Source: Clostridiales bacterium (lineage in GTDB: Bacteria > Bacillota > Clostridia > Saccharofermentanales > UBA5734). Taken from it: DNA of 5,655 bases. Made by a program: the position numbers and the translations under genes. Below the pieces are notes generated by a model. That model was not told the origin of the DNA and ran no database searches. It saw only the letters and a list, made by a program, of their open reading frames with translations. The stretch lies in the NCBI GenBank assembly GCA_007135995.1, contig SLHU01000164.1, positions 1 through 5,655 on the forward strand, given 5' to 3'. The first letter of the stretch is position 1. Every line of letters starts with the position of its first letter. Positions 5,426 to 5,655 of this stretch are shown here, piece by piece.

Positions 5426-5655
5426 ATGATAAAACAATCTAGGAAGCAAATAATGCTTTTCATCATCGTGTTGCTTTTCGCTGCTGTTTTAACGGGCGGC
5501 TGCGGCGGCTCGGAATCAACCGATCCCGGCCCGGATCAAACATCAGCCGAAACGCTCATTTCGGATGAGCAAGCTGAAACGGATGAAGCAAATCAGTCTG
5601 ATGAGGGATCCGCCGATGACGCGCAAACGTCTGAACACACAACAGCCGAAACAAC
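5426..5655 (+). CDS. Lipoprotein, N-terminal part only
   Basis: The frame is open from the ATG at 5426 to the window edge (76 codons). It begins with a lipoprotein signal peptide: basic start (K3, R6, K7), hydrophobic core 10-22, and lipobox LTGGC with the lipid-bearing cysteine at C26. Signal peptidase II should cleave before C26, anchoring the protein on the outer face of the membrane. Residues 29-76 are a flexible acidic linker rich in S, T, D, E and Q, so the functional domain lies beyond the window. AAAGGCAGG (about 5406-5414) is a modest ribosome binding site. An in-frame ATG at 5348 has no binding site and would bury the signal peptide. Another at 5453 follows AGGAAG well but would remove all positive charges. 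It follows the propeller gene by 128 bases and probably shares its riboswitch transcript. A substrate-binding or transcobalamin-like (DUF4430) domain is a guess from context. Confidence 0.78.
   Translation, partial: MIKQSRKQIMLFIIVLLFAAVLTGGCGGSESTDPGPDQTSAETLISDEQAETDEANQSDEGSADDAQTSEHTTAET

Noticed and set aside
1..5655. CRISPR arrays, tRNA or rRNA genes, insertion sequences, attachment sites
   Set aside because: No regularly spaced repeats, cloverleaf sequences, transposase-like frames or flanking terminal repeats were seen on either strand.

Overview
The window looks like a piece of a Firmicutes chromosome, probably class Clostridia. Base composition is mid-GC, genes start behind strong GGAGG-type ribosome binding sites, and there is a DUF3842 protein, a clostridial-type galactokinase, a cobalamin riboswitch with a terminator platform, a lipoprotein, and a surface protein with a Gram-positive-style C-terminal sorting signal. 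I cannot assign genus or species from the sequence alone.

Positions 1-2023 (minus strand) hold a tight three-gene run, read right to left: a DUF3842 protein with a TTG start, a galactokinase-family GHMP kinase, and the 5' part of tadA (tRNA adenosine deaminase), which leaves the window at its first PCxxC cysteine. Gaps are 15 and 4 bases, so one transcript is likely. A 143-base divergent spacer (2024-2166) carries candidate promoters in both directions.

Positions 2167-2949 (plus strand) encode a membrane protein with an N-terminal zinc ribbon, a basic linker, one transmembrane helix and an outer domain I do not recognise. A clear intrinsic terminator closes it at about 3017. The following 450 bases have no convincing gene. 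They hold an orphan hairpin, one consensus DnaA box, and a second strong terminator (3312-3353) preceded by unpaired CCUCC-rich sequence. A second terminator with no gene before it suggests an independent small RNA.

Positions 3440-5655 (plus strand) form a cobalamin-controlled unit. A promoter is followed by a cobalamin riboswitch (about 3478-3640) whose antiterminator and terminator are mutually exclusive (3642-3704). Next comes a 522-residue secreted beta-propeller protein with an IPPTG-like cell-wall sorting signal, then a 127-base spacer with a strong hairpin, then the start of a lipoprotein cut by the window edge. Together this suggests a cell-surface system made when vitamin B12 is scarce, plausibly for corrinoid capture and delivery to a transporter encoded downstream. 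The function is inferred from the riboswitch and protein architecture; no transporter gene is visible here.
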